Shown in pieces: positions 17,180 to 25,466 of a DNA stretch of 64,000 nucleotides. The position numbers and the translations under genes were made by a program. Each line of letters starts with the position of its first letter. Positions within the stretch are counted from its first letter, which is position 1. The stretch spans positions 1 to 64,000 of the forward strand of contig JAZQKZ010000048.1 in the NCBI GenBank assembly GCA_045542415.1, read 5' to 3'. Below the pieces are notes generated by a model. It was not told the DNA's origin and made no database searches. It worked only from the letters and a program-made list of their open reading frames with translations. The DNA is from UMGS1958 sp045542415 (lineage in GTDB: Bacteria; Bacillota; Clostridia; UBA1381).

Positions 17180-17268
17180 ACAAAAAGGGCAGACCTTAAA
17201 CGGTTGGCCGCATTTCTTAGTTATATAAAATAACCGTGAACTTTGGCTGGGACACGGTTATTTTGCTT
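17180..17268 (+). ncRNA. Putative antitoxin RNA, module 2
   Basis: A short transcript runs from the promoter at 17145-17173 to a 12-bp hairpin AAAATAACCGTG/CACGGTTATTTT (17227-17264) followed by GCTTTT. It carries no translatable frame. It faces the peptide gene at 17258-17341 and is complementary to that mRNA's 3' region. Its 5' segment (AAAAAGGGCAGACCTTAAAC, then CGGTTGGCCGC) resembles the 5' leader of the facing peptide mRNA. Confidence 0.6.
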
Positions 17269-17341
17269 TTATAGCAAAAGCTAACAGAATTATCAATATA
17301 TAAAACATTATCTCTAACGCTTTTAATACGATTTTCTTCAT
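17258..17341 (-). CDS. 27-residue hydrophobic peptide, type I toxin candidate, module 2
   Basis: A 27-codon gene beginning M-K-K-I-V-L-K and ending A-F-A-I-K-A-K, with a continuous hydrophobic core able to span a membrane once. The ribosome binding site GGAGGTGG lies at 17346-17353, 4 bases before the ATG. It is a diverged copy of the peptide at 12866-12949, with the leader hairpins, spacing and facing RNA all conserved. Conservation of the frame, start, stop and ribosome binding site between two copies with different DNA indicates selection for the peptide. The role as a membrane toxin is inferred from organisation, not shown. Confidence 0.72.
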   Translation of the reverse strand: MKKIVLKALEIMFYILIILLAFAIKAK

Positions 17342-17485
17342 AGCACCACCTCCAATCAGACACCATTGATTTGCACTGCATGCAGTGTGTCACCATTGTT
17401 TCTGTTGTTGTGAGGCAGCCAACCGTCCGATTATCATCGTTTTAAGTCTTACCCTTTTAGCAACCGGATTCCTCCGGCGTTTTTT

Positions 17486-17514
17486 ATTATACAACACGTT
17501 CCGACTTTTTTCAA
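17486..17514 (-). promoter_or_regulatory. Promoter of peptide gene, module 2
   Basis: On the minus strand TTGAAA (17509-17514) and TATAAT (17486-17491) are 17 bp apart. The leader to the ATG is about 135 nt with hairpins CCGGA...TCCGG (17464-17478) and CACTGCATGCAGTG (17374-17387). Confidence 0.7.
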
Positions 17515-17626
17515 CTGCTTCTCTATAATTGTAACATTTATGTAACTTATATTTGCTTGCCAAACCATAATTTACAACCATAAAAAAACACCCCACATCC
17601 TCCTGTGCATTTATACATTTTTTCTA

Positions 17627-17655
17627 TTGAAAAAGACAGAATAATATAGTATAAT
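17627..17655 (+). promoter_or_regulatory. Promoter of murT-gatD
   Basis: TTGAAA (17627-17632) and TATAAT (17650-17655) with 17 bp spacing. Confidence 0.7.
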
Positions 17656-17688
17656 AAAAAACGGAAAACAAGCTAAGGAGGGAATACA

Positions 17689-19026
17689 ATGCGTAAATTC
17701 CTTGCAATACTGACAGGAAAAATCCTGATAACAGTCGGAAAAATACTTAAAAAACGGACAACCTCCGCACCCGGAGAATATGCTTTGCGTATATGTCCCG
17801 ACCTGATAAAAAATATTAATTCATATGTTAAAAAGGGTATTATTGTAACCTGCGGAACAAACGGAAAAACAACAACAAATAACCTTATCTGCTCCGCACT
17901 TGAGGGGCTTGGCTATAAGGTTATGTGCAACCGTGTCGGTGCAAACATGACAAGCGGCGTTGCTACTGCATATATAGAAGAGGCGAATTTGTTCGGTAAG
18001 ACAAAATGCGATTACGCCTGCTTTGAGGTGGATGAGGCATATACTCCGGTAGTGTTTAAGCACTTTATCCCCGATATACTTGTTGTTACAAATCTCTTCC
18101 GTGACCAGCTCGACCGCTACGGTGAAACGGCAACAACCTCGGCAAAAATCAAACAGGCAATCTCAATGGCACCGTCAATAAAGCTTGTCTTAAACGGTGA
18201 TGACCCATTGTGCGTGCAGTTCGGACGTGCTGATAATGCAAAGAGCTATTATTTTGCTACAGAGGAAAAGGTAACCGATACAGAGCCGGCAAAGGAGGGA
18301 CGCTTCTGCCCGGTATGTAATGCGGAGCTTGACTATGAGTACTATCACTACAGCCAGCTTGGCATGTTCTCATGCCCCGGCTGTGATTTTAAGCGTCCGG
18401 CAATTGATTTTAAGGTGAACAATGTAAAGCTCACGCCGCCGGTTGAATTTGATATTAACGGACAAAGAGTTGTGACCAACCAGAAAGGCTTTTATAATAT
18501 ATACAATATGTCGGCGGTATATGGCGTGCTTAACGTTCTCGGAGAGGACAACAGTGATTTTTCAAAGCTCCTTGCGTGCTATAAGCCGCAGACGGGACGG
18601 CTACAGGAGTTTAAATTTGAAAATAAATCTGTTATATTAAGCCTGTCAAAGAATCCTGCCGGATTTAATCAGGCGATTGCAACGGTTAATACCGACACAC
18701 GCAAAAAGGACGTAATTATTGCGGTCAATGACCTTGTCGGTGACGGACGTGATGTGTCATGGCTTTGGGATGTGGAATTTGAGAAGCTTGTAAATGACAG
18801 CGTGAACACACTGACGCTTACGGGACGGCGTATGTTTGACCTTGCTCTCAGATTTAAATACAGCGATATAAATGTCGGCAGTGTAACGGATGACATGCAT
18901 GCGGCACTTGAGGCGGCACTCGCAAGCGACAGCGAAGTTGTTTATGCTATTATCAATTATACGGCAATGTTCCCCACAGAGGAGATTTTAAATAAGATGT
19001 TAAAGGAAAAAGGAGGAAATAAGTGA
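17689..19026 (+). CDS. murT: Lipid II isoglutaminyl synthase, subunit MurT
   Basis: A 445-residue Mur-ligase-like ATPase. With GatD it amidates the alpha-carboxyl of D-Glu in lipid II to D-isoglutamine on the inner membrane face. It has the P-loop GTNGKTTT (about 56-63), the central domain motif FEVDEA, a four-cysteine zinc ribbon inserted around 205-230 (CPVCNAEL then CPGC) and a C-terminal DUF1727-type domain. AGGAGGG precedes the ATG. It forms a two-gene operon with gatD, the stop and start sharing one base. Confidence 0.95.
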   Translation: MRKFLAILTGKILITVGKILKKRTTSAPGEYALRICPDLIKNINSYVKKGIIVTCGTNGKTTTNNLICSALEGLGYKVMCNRVGANMTSGVATAYIEEANLFGKTKCDYACFEVDEAYTPVVFKHFIPDILVVTNLFRDQLDRYGETATTSAKIKQAISMAPSIKLVLNGDDPLCVQFGRADNAKSYYFATEEKVTDTEPAKEGRFCPVCNAELDYEYYHYSQLGMFSCPGCDFKRPAIDFKVNNVKLTPPVEFDINGQRVVTNQKGFYNIYNMSAVYGVLNVLGEDNSDFSKLLACYKPQTGRLQEFKFENKSVILSLSKNPAGFNQAIATVNTDTRKKDVIIAVNDLVGDGRDVSWLWDVEFEKLVNDSVNTLTLTGRRMFDLALRFKYSDINVGSVTDDMHAALEAALASDSEVVYAIINYTAMFPTEEILNKMLKEKGGNK

Positions 19027-19727
19027 TGGAAATTAAAATACTTCATTTATACCCCGACCTTTTGAATCTCTACGGCGACAGGGGAAATATCGAAACAATG
19101 AAGCACCGTCTTACATGGCGGGGGATTGATGTGGAGGTAATAAACTGCACTGCAGAAGATACTCCCGACTTCAGCAATGCTGATATTGTATTTTTAGGCG
19201 GCGGCTCAGACGTTGATGAAAGGCTTGTGAGCGAAAAGCTTAAGGAGCATAAAGAAGCAATTAAAGAATATATAGAAAACGACGGCGTAATGCTTGCAGT
19301 GTGCGGTGGCTTCCCGATGCTCGGCAAAAACGGCGAAACGGGACTGGAGATACTTGATATTTACAGCGAGCCGGTAAAGGACAGACTTATAGGTGATGTT
19401 GTGGTTGAGGCGGATTTTATCGGCATGAAAATCACAGGGTTTGAAAATCACGGCGTGAAAACGGATATAAAAGGAAATACACCGCTTGGCAAGGTTTTAT
19501 ACGGAAACGGAAACAGTAAGGAATCGGAAGTCGAGGGAATTATATACAAAAATGTAATCGGCTCCAATCTTCACGGGCCGCTGCTCCCGAAAAATCCGCA
19601 GCTGTGTGATTATATACTCACAACGGCATTAAAGCGGAAGTATGCTTCATTTACGGAGCTTGCCGCTATTGATGATGAGCTTGAAATAAAGGCAAATGAA
19701 TATATTGTCAATAGATATACAAAGTAA
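19026..19727 (+). CDS. gatD: Lipid II isoglutaminyl synthase, glutaminase subunit GatD
   Basis: A 233-residue class I glutamine amidotransferase (CobB/CobQ-like) that supplies ammonia to MurT. The catalytic Cys is in MLAVCGGFPMLG (about residue 93), the His in NLHGPLLPKNP, and ILHLYPDLLNLYGDRGN is a family signature. The ATG at 19026 overlaps the murT stop (TGATG) and has AAGGAGG about 8 bases upstream; a GTG three bases earlier is a possible alternative start. Translational coupling fits the 1:1 complex. Confidence 0.95.
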   Translation: MEIKILHLYPDLLNLYGDRGNIETMKHRLTWRGIDVEVINCTAEDTPDFSNADIVFLGGGSDVDERLVSEKLKEHKEAIKEYIENDGVMLAVCGGFPMLGKNGETGLEILDIYSEPVKDRLIGDVVVEADFIGMKITGFENHGVKTDIKGNTPLGKVLYGNGNSKESEVEGIIYKNVIGSNLHGPLLPKNPQLCDYILTTALKRKYASFTELAAIDDELEIKANEYIVNRYTK

Positions 19728-19738
19728 ATTTTTTATAA

Positions 19739-19784
19739 ACAATGCGGCGTCGCTCTTGACAACGCATTGTTTTTGTTTTAAAAT
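19739..19784 (+). terminator. Terminator of murT-gatD overlapping the next promoter
   Basis: ACAATGCG and CGCATTGT (19739-19746, 19763-19770) pair and are followed by TTTTGTTTT. The loop carries TTGACA (19756-19761), and TAAAAT lies 17 bp on (19779-19784), so the terminator and the promoter of the next gene share sequence. Confidence 0.75.
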
Positions 19785-19832
19785 GATAGGCGGATTATTG
19801 TGAATTTACCATAACGGAAAGGAAGTGAGAGT

Positions 19833-21641
19833 ATGAAAATAAATCTGAAAGAAACAGGCTATTCAATGATGAGCAGTCCTTTTTTTCTTAAAATGCGTGA
19901 CAACAAATGGCGTATTGCCAATGTAGTAATCGATATATTCATAATTACGCTGTTCATACTTACTATGACGGTCATTTCCTCGTATAACAGCGATTTTCAT
20001 CCCGAACAAAAGCTTATCGATTTCGGACAAAGGCTTCAGCACTGCTCAACCTTTGCTATACCTGAACCGAGAGTTAAGGTTGTTATCGACTCAAAAAGTG
20101 ATGAGATATATTTAAGTGATAACCATGCTTCATTCCCATACAGTGCAAAGGTGTATCCCTTGAATATTGCGGATGAAGTCAGCATTACATGGTCAACCAA
20201 TAACGATATAATAGCACCGATAAGCGAATCGGGAATTGTCGAGGCATGGGTGCCCGGTGAGGCTCAGATAACCGCATCGGTTGTATATAACGGTGAAGTG
20301 TATGAGGATAGGGCATTTTTAAGAGTGGTACAGCCCGTAACGGGGATTTATATGCCTACCACTACCATTAATTTATATAACGGCTCGGCAGGTCAGATGC
20401 TCACTGCAGCAGTGTCTCCGGCAAATTCGTCAAATCAGAAAATTTTCTGGCGGTCAAAGGACGAAAAAATCGCAACAGTTACCGAGAACGGCTATGTAAA
20501 GCCTGTCGGTATGGGTATGACCGAGATATATGCAATAAGCGAAGAGGGTGCATACAGTGCAAAGTGCTTTGTCAACGTTATAAACTACGCTGTAAAGGTG
20601 GAGACGGTCAGCATTTTAAACGAGCAGAAGGACGACTTGCACTTGAAAGAGGGCGAAACGATTGCGGTTGCGGCTTCGGTCGTTCCGACAAATGCAAAGG
20701 ACAAAACGCTTAAATGGACATCAACCAACCCGGCGGTTGCAACAGTAAGCCAGACCGGTCTTATCCGTGCAATAGCTGAGGGTGAAGTGTTTATAAATGT
20801 AGCGTCAAATAACGGTGTGCAGGATATGCTAAAGCTTACCGTTGAGCCGGGCAACAGAAAGGATAATCTTGACCTCTATAAGCCTCCGGCAACCATTTAT
20901 TATACTGATGCGGTTGACGGTACGGTAAAGTATTCGTACTATCCAGAAACAATAGAGGAGCTTGTTGATTTACAGATGAGCCTCGACCCGCCGCCCAAGA
21001 TTAACGGCGGAGTACAGCATGCAACCCGTGAAGAGGTGCGTGACCATATGGACCCGACCTGCTACTATACGGGAGCGTATAAGTATCAGTTCTTAGACCT
21101 TTCAAGACCTAACGGCGTGGATGCCGATACACTCAATGAATATCTTGAGGGCAAGGGAGTGCTTGAGGGTCAGGCACAGGCGTTTATAGATGCGGCGAAC
21201 CGCTACGGTCTGTCGGAATTATACCTCGTGGCACATGCAATTCTTGAAACAGGAAACGGCACTTCGGCACTTGCAAGAGGTATTGAAGTAAACGGTACAA
21301 CCGTATATAACATGTTCGGTATCGGAGCATATGACAACAGTGCGGAATATTCCGGCTCACGCAAGGCATATAATGAGGGCTGGACGAGTGTAGAGGCGGC
21401 AATCATAGGCGGTGCCGGCTGGATAAGCGAGTATTATATCAATGCCGGACAGAATACACTGTATAAATTCCTCTGGAATCCGGAAAATCCGGGCGAGCAT
21501 CAGTATGCAACGGCATGTGACTGGGCAACCTCACAGGCACTAAACCTTGATAAGCTCTTCAAGCTGTTCCCGGATTGTATAAGAACGTATGATGTACCTG
21601 TTTTTGCGGGTATGGATATGATAGTATTGGACACACAATGA
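19833..21641 (+). CDS. Membrane-anchored glucosaminidase with Ig-like (Big2) domains
   Basis: A 602-residue surface peptidoglycan hydrolase. A hydrophobic segment at about residues 28-50 (VVIDIFIITLFILTMTVIS), not followed by a clear cleavage site, probably anchors it. About 85-345 hold three bacterial Ig-like group 2 repeats (motifs ITWSTNNDIIAPISESG, IFWRSKDEKIATVTENG, LKWTSTNPAVATVSQTG). About 430-590 are a GH73-type N-acetylglucosaminidase domain (LVAHAILETGNGTSALARG with the likely catalytic Glu; NMFGIGAYD). It overlaps queH by 4 bases, though the two are functionally unrelated. A role in wall remodelling is inferred. Confidence 0.88.
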   Translation: MKINLKETGYSMMSSPFFLKMRDNKWRIANVVIDIFIITLFILTMTVISSYNSDFHPEQKLIDFGQRLQHCSTFAIPEPRVKVVIDSKSDEIYLSDNHASFPYSAKVYPLNIADEVSITWSTNNDIIAPISESGIVEAWVPGEAQITASVVYNGEVYEDRAFLRVVQPVTGIYMPTTTINLYNGSAGQMLTAAVSPANSSNQKIFWRSKDEKIATVTENGYVKPVGMGMTEIYAISEEGAYSAKCFVNVINYAVKVETVSILNEQKDDLHLKEGETIAVAASVVPTNAKDKTLKWTSTNPAVATVSQTGLIRAIAEGEVFINVASNNGVQDMLKLTVEPGNRKDNLDLYKPPATIYYTDAVDGTVKYSYYPETIEELVDLQMSLDPPPKINGGVQHATREEVRDHMDPTCYYTGAYKYQFLDLSRPNGVDADTLNEYLEGKGVLEGQAQAFIDAANRYGLSELYLVAHAILETGNGTSALARGIEVNGTTVYNMFGIGAYDNSAEYSGSRKAYNEGWTSVEAAIIGGAGWISEYYINAGQNTLYKFLWNPENPGEHQYATACDWATSQALNLDKLFKLFPDCIRTYDVPVFAGMDMIVLDTQ

Positions 21642-22279
21642 TGAATAAGATAAATTATCAATTGATTTTAGACAAGGAAATAGAGAAGATAAAAGCGTCG
21701 GCAAATAAGCCGACGCTGCTTCTGCATGCGTGCTGTGCACCGTGTTCAAGCTATGTTTTAGAATATCTTTCGCAGATTTTTAAGATAACGCTCTATTTCT
21801 ATAACCCCAACATTTCCCCCGAAAAGGAGTATATATTCCGTCTTGACGAGCTGAAAAGGCTTACAGGCGAAATGCTGCCGGAGTCGGACATTGAGGTTGT
21901 AAATGCGGAATATGAGCCGGAGCTGTTTTATGAAATGGCAAAAGGTATGGAGGAGATGAAAGAGGGCGGTGAACGCTGCTTTAAATGCTATGAAATGCGG
22001 CTCAAAAAGGCGGCAAGTGCGGCAAAGGACGGCGGATATGACTATTTCACCACCACGCTTTCAATCAGTCCGCACAAGAATGCACAAAAGTTAAATGAAA
22101 TTGGAAAAATGCTCTCGGACGAATACGGAGTGAGCTATTTGTTCTCAGACTTCAAAAAAAAGGGCGGATATAAGCGTTCATGCGAGCTTTCACAGCAATT
22201 CGGACTCTATCGTCAGGACTACTGCGGCTGTGTGTATTCAAAAGCAGAGGCACTTAAGCGAGGTCAAACAGCTCTGTAA
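21638..22279 (+). CDS. queH: Epoxyqueuosine reductase QueH
   Basis: A 213-residue iron-sulfur enzyme catalysing the last step of queuosine synthesis in tRNA, replacing QueG in many anaerobes. Cysteines sit in HACCAPCSS (about 30-38), in ERCFKCYEMRL and in YCGCVYS, together with the conserved NPNISPEKEY and SPHKNAQKLN segments. The ATG overlaps the preceding stop (ATGA); a second ATG follows directly, and the ribosome binding site is weak, so coupling is likely. A terminator follows. Confidence 0.94.
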   Translation: MMNKINYQLILDKEIEKIKASANKPTLLLHACCAPCSSYVLEYLSQIFKITLYFYNPNISPEKEYIFRLDELKRLTGEMLPESDIEVVNAEYEPELFYEMAKGMEEMKEGGERCFKCYEMRLKKAASAAKDGGYDYFTTTLSISPHKNAQKLNEIGKMLSDEYGVSYLFSDFKKKGGYKRSCELSQQFGLYRQDYCGCVYSKAEALKRGQTAL

Positions 22280-22322
22280 ACGTAAAGATGTCAGATATTA
22301 TAAAGTTAAACTAATAACAGCA

Positions 22323-22350
22323 AAAGGCTATGCGAAAGCATAGCCTTTTT
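22323..22350 (+). terminator. Terminator after queH
   Basis: AAAGGCTATGC and GCATAGCCTTT pair around GAAA, followed by a T-run. Confidence 0.9.
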
Positions 22351-22355
22351 TGTGT

Positions 22356-22384
22356 GAATATTCAGGAAAAAACTTGCATATAAT
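22356..22384 (+). promoter_or_regulatory. Candidate sigma-E type promoter of the pdaB-like gene
   Basis: GAATATT (22356-22362), 14 bp, then CATATAAT (22377-22384) closely fit the sporulation sigma E consensus (-35 KMATATT, 14 bp, -10 CATACAMT). No TTGACA-like box lies at the normal distance. Confidence 0.6.
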
Positions 22385-22412
22385 AAAACAAAAAACATAT
22401 GGAGGAAATCGT

Positions 22413-23168
22413 ATGAATATTTACATAGTCCGATTAAGGACAATCATTATCGCTGCTGCGGTTTTTCTTGCTTTAATGCTTGCTCTTTTTATTCCCAAAA
22501 CAGCCACAACCTTTAAATCAGGCAGCGGTAAAAATCTTCCCATTTACAGCGTAGAGCGTGCGGATAATAAAATAGCACTTACATTTGATTGTGCATGGAA
22601 TGATGACGATATTGAATCAATTCTTGAGACTCTTGAAAAGTACGGTGTTCCGGCGGCGTTTTTTGTAACGGGCGACTGGGCGCAGAAATATCCTGAAGCA
22701 CTTAAAAAAATACATAATGCAGGGCATATAATAGGCAATCATTCATATAACCATGCTGATTATACAAGGCTTGAAAGTGAGGAGATACAAAAAGATATCG
22801 AAAAGGCGGACTCGCTCATCCGTGAGGTGTGCGGTTCGGATACGCTGTATATGCGTATGCCCTCCGGAGCATACAACGATACGGCAATTGCGGCGGCGGA
22901 GGATATGGGAAAAGTGTGCGTGCAGTGGTCGGTAGATTCGCTTGATTACAAGGAAAATGCAAATGAGGAAAGTATTCTTGCGAGGCTTGGCAAGACCGCT
23001 TCGGGGGATATACTTCTTATGCACAACGGTACGGAGCTTACGGCACAGCTATTGCCGAAAATAATAAAGGGCTTGCAGAAGAAGTATGAATTTATGTCGC
23101 TTGACGATATGATTTACAGGGAAAATTTTGAAATAAACCATGCAGGGCGGCAAATTAGTTTAAATTAG
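22413..23168 (+). CDS. pdaB: Polysaccharide deacetylase, PdaB-like sporulation protein
   Basis: A 251-residue NodB-fold deacetylase with an N-terminal membrane segment (about 8-28). Metal motifs are TFDCAWND (residues about 52-59) and HSYNHAD; MPSGAYND and LLMHN form the other catalytic blocks. PdaB-type proteins act late in sporulation on spore cortex or wall glycan. The start at 22413 follows ATGGAGG by 7 bases; an in-frame codon at 22350 lies in the terminator. The sigma E type promoter upstream supports mother-cell expression. Confidence 0.85.
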   Translation: MNIYIVRLRTIIIAAAVFLALMLALFIPKTATTFKSGSGKNLPIYSVERADNKIALTFDCAWNDDDIESILETLEKYGVPAAFFVTGDWAQKYPEALKKIHNAGHIIGNHSYNHADYTRLESEEIQKDIEKADSLIREVCGSDTLYMRMPSGAYNDTAIAAAEDMGKVCVQWSVDSLDYKENANEESILARLGKTASGDILLMHNGTELTAQLLPKIIKGLQKKYEFMSLDDMIYRENFEINHAGRQISLN

Positions 23169-23170
23169 TA

Positions 23171-23199
23171 TTGCATTGGTTCGGTTTTTGTGGTATGAT
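23171..23199 (+). promoter_or_regulatory. Promoter of metY
   Basis: TTGCAT (23171-23176) and TATGAT (23194-23199) with 17 bp spacing. No S-box or T-box structure was recognised in the 55-bp leader. Confidence 0.6.
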
Positions 23200-23254
23200 A
23201 ATATTAGAAGATTTTTAGATAAATTACGATTTACCGCAAAAGGAGGAAACTACA

Positions 23255-24529
23255 ATGAAAATCGAAACAAAATGCATACAGTCCGGCTATACACCAAAAA
23301 ACGGTGAGCCGAGAGTTCTCCCTATCGTACAGAGTACCACATATAAATATGACAGTGCTGACTATATGGGCAAGCTCTTTGACCTTGAGGCGGCAGGATA
23401 TTTCTATACACGTCTTGCAAACCCTACCTGCGGTGCGGTTGAGGCTAAGATTGCTGACCTTGAGGGCGGCAGCGGTGCAATGCTCACATCATCAGGTCAG
23501 GCGGCTACATTAATGTCAATCATGACAATTGCCGGTGCAGGCGACCACATAATCTGCTCGGCAGCAGTTTATGGCGGTACATTCAACTTACTTGGCGTTA
23601 CTCTTGAAAAGTTTGGAATTGAAACAACATTCGTAAATCCGGAGGATGATTACGATACACTTGCAAAGGCATTCAAGGACAATACAAAGGCGGTACTTGG
23701 CGAGACAATCTCAAACCCGTCACTCGTTGTGCTTGATATTGAAAAGTTTGCAAAGCTTGCACATGACCACAACGTTCCGTTAATCATTGACAATACCTTT
23801 GCAACTCCGGTACTCTGCCGTCCGCTTGAGTTCGGTGCAGATATTGTTATCCATTCAACTTCAAAGTACATGGACGGACATGCAGCTGCTTTAGGCGGTG
23901 TTATAATTGACGGCGGTAAGTTTGACTGGGCAGCTTCAGGCAAGTTCGAATCATTTACAACCCCCGATGAGAGCTATCACGGCACAGTTTATGCAAAGGA
24001 TTTCGGTGACCAGGCGTTTATCACAAAGGCAAGAGCACAGCTCATGCGTGATTTAGGCTCATCACCGGCTCCGATGAATGCGTTCCTTTTAAACACAGGT
24101 CTTGAAACTCTTCATCTGAGAATGCCCTGCCACAGCTCAAATGCTTTAAAGGTTGCAGAGTATCTTGAGAAAGACGAGAGAATATCATGGATAAACTATC
24201 CGGGTCTTGCATCAAGCAAGTATAAGCCGTTGGTTGACAAATATCTTCCGAACGGTGCATCGGGCGTTATCTCCTTTGGTGTAAAGGGCGGCAGAGAGGC
24301 AGCAGTAAAGTTCCTTGATGCCTTAAAGCTTGCGGCAATTGTAACTCACGTTGCAGACGCAAGAACCTGTGCATTGCATCCGGCAAGCACAACTCACCGT
24401 CAGATGACAGACGAACAGCTGCTTGAGTGCGGAGTAAGTCCGGATTTGGTAAGATTCAGTGTAGGTATTGAAAATGCTGATGATATCATTGACGATATCA
24501 AGCAGGCATTAGAGGCGGCAAATGCTTGA
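23255..24529 (+). CDS. metY: O-acetylhomoserine sulfhydrylase (PLP enzyme)
   Basis: A 424-residue Cys/Met-metabolism PLP enzyme. The likely reaction is O-acetyl-homoserine plus sulfide to homocysteine in methionine synthesis. It carries YTRLANPTC near the N-terminus, SSGQAATL in the cofactor pocket, the PLP lysine in HSTSKYMDGH (about Lys204) and the C-terminal VGIENADDIIDDI. The roughly 425-residue length and insertions favour MetY over the shorter MetB/MetC enzymes. AAAGGAGG precedes the ATG. It overlaps rnz by 8 bases. Confidence 0.93.
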   Translation: MKIETKCIQSGYTPKNGEPRVLPIVQSTTYKYDSADYMGKLFDLEAAGYFYTRLANPTCGAVEAKIADLEGGSGAMLTSSGQAATLMSIMTIAGAGDHIICSAAVYGGTFNLLGVTLEKFGIETTFVNPEDDYDTLAKAFKDNTKAVLGETISNPSLVVLDIEKFAKLAHDHNVPLIIDNTFATPVLCRPLEFGADIVIHSTSKYMDGHAAALGGVIIDGGKFDWAASGKFESFTTPDESYHGTVYAKDFGDQAFITKARAQLMRDLGSSPAPMNAFLLNTGLETLHLRMPCHSSNALKVAEYLEKDERISWINYPGLASSKYKPLVDKYLPNGASGVISFGVKGGREAAVKFLDALKLAAIVTHVADARTCALHPASTTHRQMTDEQLLECGVSPDLVRFSVGIENADDIIDDIKQALEAANA

Positions 24530-25430
24530 CGTATGCCTGTTGGGTACAGGCGGAATGATGCCGTTGAAAAACCGCTGGCTGACCTCAGCAATATTCCGTC
24601 AGAACGGTAAATCTCTGCTGATTGATTGCGGCGAGGGTACGCAGATTGCAATGAAATTTGCAGGCTTTACCTTTAAGCCGATTGATATATTATGCATAAC
24701 GCACTTTCATGCGGATCATATAAGCGGACTTCCCGGACTGCTGCTTACAATGGGTAACGAGGGACGTGAGGAGCCGCTGACAATCATCGGTCCGACGGGA
24801 ATTGAACGGGTGGTAAATTCACTGTGTATCATTTCACAGGGACTCCCGTTTGAGCTGAAATTTGTCGAGATAAGAGAGAAAGAGCAGACGGTTTCGCTAA
24901 GCGGCTATGAAATAACGGCATTTCATGTAAAGCATTCAACCGAGTGTCTTGGGTATAAGATTGGTTTGCGTCGTGCAGGCAAATTTGACGTGGAAAAGGC
25001 ATTGTCAAACAATGTTCCCAAGTGCGTATGGAGCATATTGCAAAAGCATGGTGACACTGAATTTGAGGGTGTGACATATACACGCAGTATGGTAATGGGC
25101 GAGGAGCGAAAGGGCATAACGGCAGTATATTGTACCGACACCCGTCCGACAGATGCGATAGTAAGGAATGCATGCGGTGCGGATTTATTGATATGCGAGG
25201 GCATGTTCGGTGATGAGGAGAAGAAGCCCAGAGCCGAAAAGACCGGGCATATGATGATAAGTGAGGCGGCACGGATTGCAAAGGAAGCGGATGTAAAGGA
25301 GCTGTGGCTCACGCACTATTCGCCGTCGCTGGACGAGCCGGAGGAGTATGCGGAATATGCAAGGAGCATATTCGCAAATACAAGAATGAGCAAGGACGGC
25401 GAAAAAACGCTGATAAGCTTTGAGGAATAG
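24522..25430 (+). CDS. rnz: Ribonuclease Z
   Basis: A 302-residue metallo-beta-lactamase-fold endonuclease that trims tRNA 3' trailers. The zinc motif THFHADHISGLPG, the N-terminal LLGTGGMMP, the conserved HSTECLGY and the later YCTDTRP and LTHYSP segments are all present. The ribosome binding site lies inside metY (AGAGG), and the overlap of 8 bases suggests coupling. A bidirectional terminator separates it from convergent lysS. Confidence 0.92.
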   Translation: MLDVCLLGTGGMMPLKNRWLTSAIFRQNGKSLLIDCGEGTQIAMKFAGFTFKPIDILCITHFHADHISGLPGLLLTMGNEGREEPLTIIGPTGIERVVNSLCIISQGLPFELKFVEIREKEQTVSLSGYEITAFHVKHSTECLGYKIGLRRAGKFDVEKALSNNVPKCVWSILQKHGDTEFEGVTYTRSMVMGEERKGITAVYCTDTRPTDAIVRNACGADLLICEGMFGDEEKKPRAEKTGHMMISEAARIAKEADVKELWLTHYSPSLDEPEEYAEYARSIFANTRMSKDGEKTLISFEE

Positions 25431-25435
25431 AAAAT

Positions 25436-25466
25436 GGCTGTTGCAGTGTGCAACAGCCGTTTGTTT
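25436..25466. terminator. Terminator between rnz and lysS
   Basis: GGCTGTTGCA-GTG-TGCAACAGCC followed by GTTTGTTTTT. It lies between convergent genes and is usable from both sides. Confidence 0.9.

Noticed and set aside
23200..23254. SAM riboswitch or T-box upstream of metY
   Set aside because: The leader is only about 55 nt and lacks the conserved stems of either element.
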